Source: Clostridium sp. Cult2 (GTDB lineage Bacteria > Bacillota > Clostridia > Tissierellales > Tepidimicrobiaceae). Taken from it: a stretch of DNA of 57,384 bases. Below the pieces are notes generated by a model. The model had not been told where the DNA came from, did not search any database, and saw only the letters and a program-made list of their open reading frames with translations. The DNA lies in assembly GCF_021655075.1 (NCBI RefSeq), contig NZ_PPXX01000048.1, positions 1-57,384 of the forward strand, read 5' to 3'. Made by a program: the position numbers and the translations under genes. Positions 55,184 to 57,384 of the stretch are shown piece after piece; positions within the stretch are counted from its first letter, which is position 1, and the number at the start of each line of letters is the position of its first letter.

Positions 55184-55226
55184 AATATCGATTAAACTTT
55201 AATTAGTAATAGATAGGGGTGTGAAA

Positions 55227-55874
55227 ATGGACAGAGAAAATAGGGTGTCGATAACTGTGATTAGAAGGCTACCTAAATATTATAGGTATTTAGGAGATTT
55301 ACTTAGAAAAGGAATTAATAGGATTTCTTCCCAAGAATTGAGTAAGATGACTGGTTTCACTGCTTCCCAAATTAGACAAGATTTAAACAATTTTGGTGGA
55401 TTTGGGCAACAGGGATATGGTTATAATGTTGAGGAACTACAGGGGCAACTAGGTAAAATTTTAGGTCTAGATAGAGTCTATAACACAGTAATCGCAGGGG
55501 CTGGTAATTTAGGTCAAGCAGTTGCAAATTATAAAGGATTTCAAGATGCAGGTTTTAAAGTTTTAGCATTATTTGACAAAAACCCAAAACTTATAGGATT
55601 AAAAATTAGAGATATAGAAATAAAAGACGTAGATGAGTTAGAAAAATTTATTAAAGAAAATAATGTAGAAATAGGGATAATAACTACTCCTAAGGAAAGT
55701 GCCCAAGATATTGCCGATATTTATACGAAAAGCGGAATCAAAGGTATCTGGAATTTTGCACCAGCAGATTTGAGGGTAGATGATGAAATGATAGTAGAAA
55801 ATGTTCATCTAAATGAATCTTTATTTACATTATCTTATTTCTTAAATAATAAATCTGACTATGTAAGGGAGTAA
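55227..55874 (+). CDS. rex: Redox-sensing transcriptional repressor Rex
   Basis: 215 residues from ATG 55227; an in-frame GTG at 55221 overlaps the AGGGGTG ribosome site. The winged-helix N-terminus is VITRRLPKYYRYL-like with ISSQELSKMTGFTASQIRQDLNNFGGFGQQGYGYNVEEL. The Rossmann domain has VIAGAGNLGQAVANY for NAD(H) binding. Rex releases DNA when NADH is high and controls fermentation genes. An acyl-CoA dehydrogenase gene downstream is a plausible target, though no operator is obvious. Confidence 0.96.
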   Translation: MDRENRVSITVIRRLPKYYRYLGDLLRKGINRISSQELSKMTGFTASQIRQDLNNFGGFGQQGYGYNVEELQGQLGKILGLDRVYNTVIAGAGNLGQAVANYKGFQDAGFKVLALFDKNPKLIGLKIRDIEIKDVDELEKFIKENNVEIGIITTPKESAQDIADIYTKSGIKGIWNFAPADLRVDDEMIVENVHLNESLFTLSYFLNNKSDYVRE

Positions 55875-55957
55875 CAATAGAAACATCGTGAAACAAATCA
55901 CAAAAAACCTATTATTTAATAGATAAGCAAATAAGATTCTTATAAAAAAGTTGTATG

Positions 55958-56001
55958 CAAATGCCTATAGCTTCAGGGAAACCTGAAGCTATAGGCATTT
56001 G
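55958..56001. terminator. Perfect 20-bp hairpin with GAAA loop after rex
   Basis: CAAATGCCTATAGCTTCAGG (55958-55977) is exactly complementary to 55982-56001 around GAAA. It is exceptionally stable. The tail TAATTATC is not a strong T-run, so it may terminate or protect the rex transcript. Confidence 0.7.
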
Positions 56002-56140
56002 TAATTATCATGGATAAATAACACGAATTTATCCTATAGGAAAGAAAGACAAAAATTTAACAAAATTTATGGAAATAATCAGTAAAATGGTTTATAATTA
56101 ACTATGTGGAGGATTAGTTTAAAATCAGGGAGGGAAAAAT

Positions 56141-57280
56141 ATGGATTTCAAATTATCAAAAGAGCAGGAAATGATAAGAAATACTATGAAAGAATTTGCT
56201 GAATGCGAAGTGAAACCTATTGCAGCAGAAATCGATGAATCTAGCAGGTTCCCAAGAGAAACAGTAGATAAAATGGCTAAATATCATATATTAGGGATAC
56301 CTTTTCCTGTAGAATACGGTGGAGCTGGCGGGGATGAAATAGCCTATGCTATAGCTGTAGAAGAATTATCAAAAGTTTGTGGCACTACAGGTGTTATACT
56401 TTCTGCCCATACTTCTTTAGGATGTTGGCCTATTTTTAAATATGGTACTGAAGAACAAAAAAAGAAATATCTAGTATCTTTGGCAAAAGGGGAAAAACTT
56501 GGAGCTTTTGGATTAACAGAGCCAAATGCAGGAACTGATGCATCAGGACAACAAACTATAGCAGTGTTAGATGGGGACAATTATATATTAAATGGAACCA
56601 AATTATTTATAACAAACGGTGGAGAAGCAGATGTTTACATAATATTTGCCATGACAGATAAATCTAAAGGTACTAGAGGTATATCTGCTTTTATAGTGGA
56701 TAAGGATGCTCCTGGATTTAGCATAGGAAAGATTGAAGATAAGATGGGAATTAGAGGATCATCTACCGCAGAATTAATATTTAGAGACTGTATTATTCCA
56801 AAAGAAAACCTCCTAGGACAAGAAGGCAAAGGATTTAAAATTGCCATGTCAACTTTAGATGGTGGAAGAATAGGTATAGCAGCTCAAGCTTTAGGCATTG
56901 CAGAAGGTGCCTTGGAAGAGACTATTAAATATATAAAGGAAAGGCAACAATTTGGTAGACCTTTGGCTAAATTTCAAGGTTTACAATGGATGATTGCAGA
57001 TATGGCTACTGAAATAGAAGGAGCAAAGCTATTGGTATATAAGGCAGCTTACAATAAAGCAAAGGGACTTCCATATAATAAGGAAGCAGCAATGGCTAAG
57101 TTGTTTGCAGCTAATACAGCTATGAATGTAACTACTAAATGTGTCCAATTACATGGTGGATACGGATACACCAGGGATTACCCTGTGGAAAGAATGATGA
57201 GAGATGCAAAGATTACCGAGATATATGAAGGTACTTCTCAAGTACAGCAAATGGTTATTGCAGCTAACCTTTTAAGATAA
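56141..57280 (+). CDS. Short-chain acyl-CoA dehydrogenase (butyryl-CoA dehydrogenase type)
   Basis: 379 residues, GGGAGGGAAA upstream. N-terminal helical domain MDFKLSKEQEMIRNTMKEFAECEVKPIAAEID, middle sheet FGLTEPNAGTDASGQQT and LNGTKLFITNGGEADVYIIFA, C-terminal domain RQQFGRPLAKFQGLQWMIADMATEIEGAKLL and QLHGGYGYTRDYPVERMMRDAKITEIYEGTSQVQ with catalytic base E363. In clostridia this FAD enzyme reduces crotonyl-CoA to butyryl-CoA, often with EtfAB. No etf genes are visible before the window ends. The last 100 nt (57281-57384) contain nothing recognisable. Confidence 0.92.
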   Translation: MDFKLSKEQEMIRNTMKEFAECEVKPIAAEIDESSRFPRETVDKMAKYHILGIPFPVEYGGAGGDEIAYAIAVEELSKVCGTTGVILSAHTSLGCWPIFKYGTEEQKKKYLVSLAKGEKLGAFGLTEPNAGTDASGQQTIAVLDGDNYILNGTKLFITNGGEADVYIIFAMTDKSKGTRGISAFIVDKDAPGFSIGKIEDKMGIRGSSTAELIFRDCIIPKENLLGQEGKGFKIAMSTLDGGRIGIAAQALGIAEGALEETIKYIKERQQFGRPLAKFQGLQWMIADMATEIEGAKLLVYKAAYNKAKGLPYNKEAAMAKLFAANTAMNVTTKCVQLHGGYGYTRDYPVERMMRDAKITEIYEGTSQVQQMVIAANLLR

Positions 57281-57384
57281 TAAGGTGATAGTGTAAAGTA
57301 ACCTATGAAAAAATAAAATAAAAAAATTAAGCTAAAAAGGACCTAGAAAATTTTAAATATATGGATTAATGGTAGCCATCGCCA

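Noticed and set aside
56046-56063. Possible Rex operator upstream of the acyl-CoA dehydrogenase gene
   Set aside because: One half-site TTAACAA (56057-56063) is present, but the expected partner TTGTTAA four bases away reads AAGACAA, only 3 of 7 matches.
1-57384. CRISPR array, prophage, insertion sequence, tRNA or rRNA
   Set aside because: I found no spaced direct repeats of CRISPR type, no transposase, integrase or phage structural genes, and no tRNA- or rRNA-like sequence.

Overview
This window looks like the chromosome of a low-GC, anaerobic, motile, endospore-group Firmicute, most likely a clostridium close to Tissierella and relatives. The evidence is strongly A+T-rich codon use, strong GGAGG ribosome sites with frequent TTG starts, a Rex redox repressor, a butyryl-CoA-dehydrogenase-type enzyme, several peptidases and clostridial gene order. 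I saw no phage, insertion sequence, CRISPR array, tRNA or rRNA. The taxon is an inference from gene content, not from a marker search.

Left part (1-9.3 kb): a flagellin-glycosylation island. A 208-residue unknown protein and a badly broken Maf (MptE-like) glycosyltransferase gene precede an apparently complete CMP-pseudaminic acid operon (pseB, a methyltransferase, pseC, an SpsF-type cytidylyltransferase, pseH, pseI, pseG). A tiny YjfB-like motility ORF follows. From 9.3 to 14.8 kb there is accessory material: a nitroreductase, a DNA methyltransferase that has lost its SAM-binding core, a type II restriction-modification pair, then nadE and a small membrane protein/YbjQ pair.

Middle (14.8-34.3 kb): housekeeping and transport genes, largely on the minus strand. 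They are a glycosyltransferase, a BrkB-type membrane protein, an S9 peptidase, peptidase T, an HDOD protein, an unknown 553-residue protein, a four-gene ABC importer with a DUF3798 lipoprotein, an EamA exporter, a PepF-type oligopeptidase, an ArAE-type membrane protein and a VTT-domain protein. A YfcC-type transporter and a PepD dipeptidase are deletion pseudogenes flanking intact pepT.

Right part (34.3-57.4 kb): flaG-fliD-fliS-FliT-like behind a sigma-D-like promoter, a DnaA-box cluster, hpf, a DUF5317 protein, secA, prfB with its +1 frameshift site, tex, an orphan sensor kinase, an amidohydrolase, an NAD-kinase-like protein and an FMN-riboswitch-controlled ribU. Next come the t6A genes tsaE-tsaB-rimI-tsaD, a second DnaA-box cluster, an ABC-F protein, rex and an acyl-CoA dehydrogenase. 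The tsaEB-rimI-tsaD-(DnaA boxes)-ABC-F-rex order resembles the Bacillus subtilis ydiB-ydiF/rex region.

The points most worth following are the two DnaA-box clusters far from any dnaA gene, the broken Maf transferase beside an intact sugar pathway, a repeated pattern of internally deleted genes, and at least two families of dispersed palindromic repeats.
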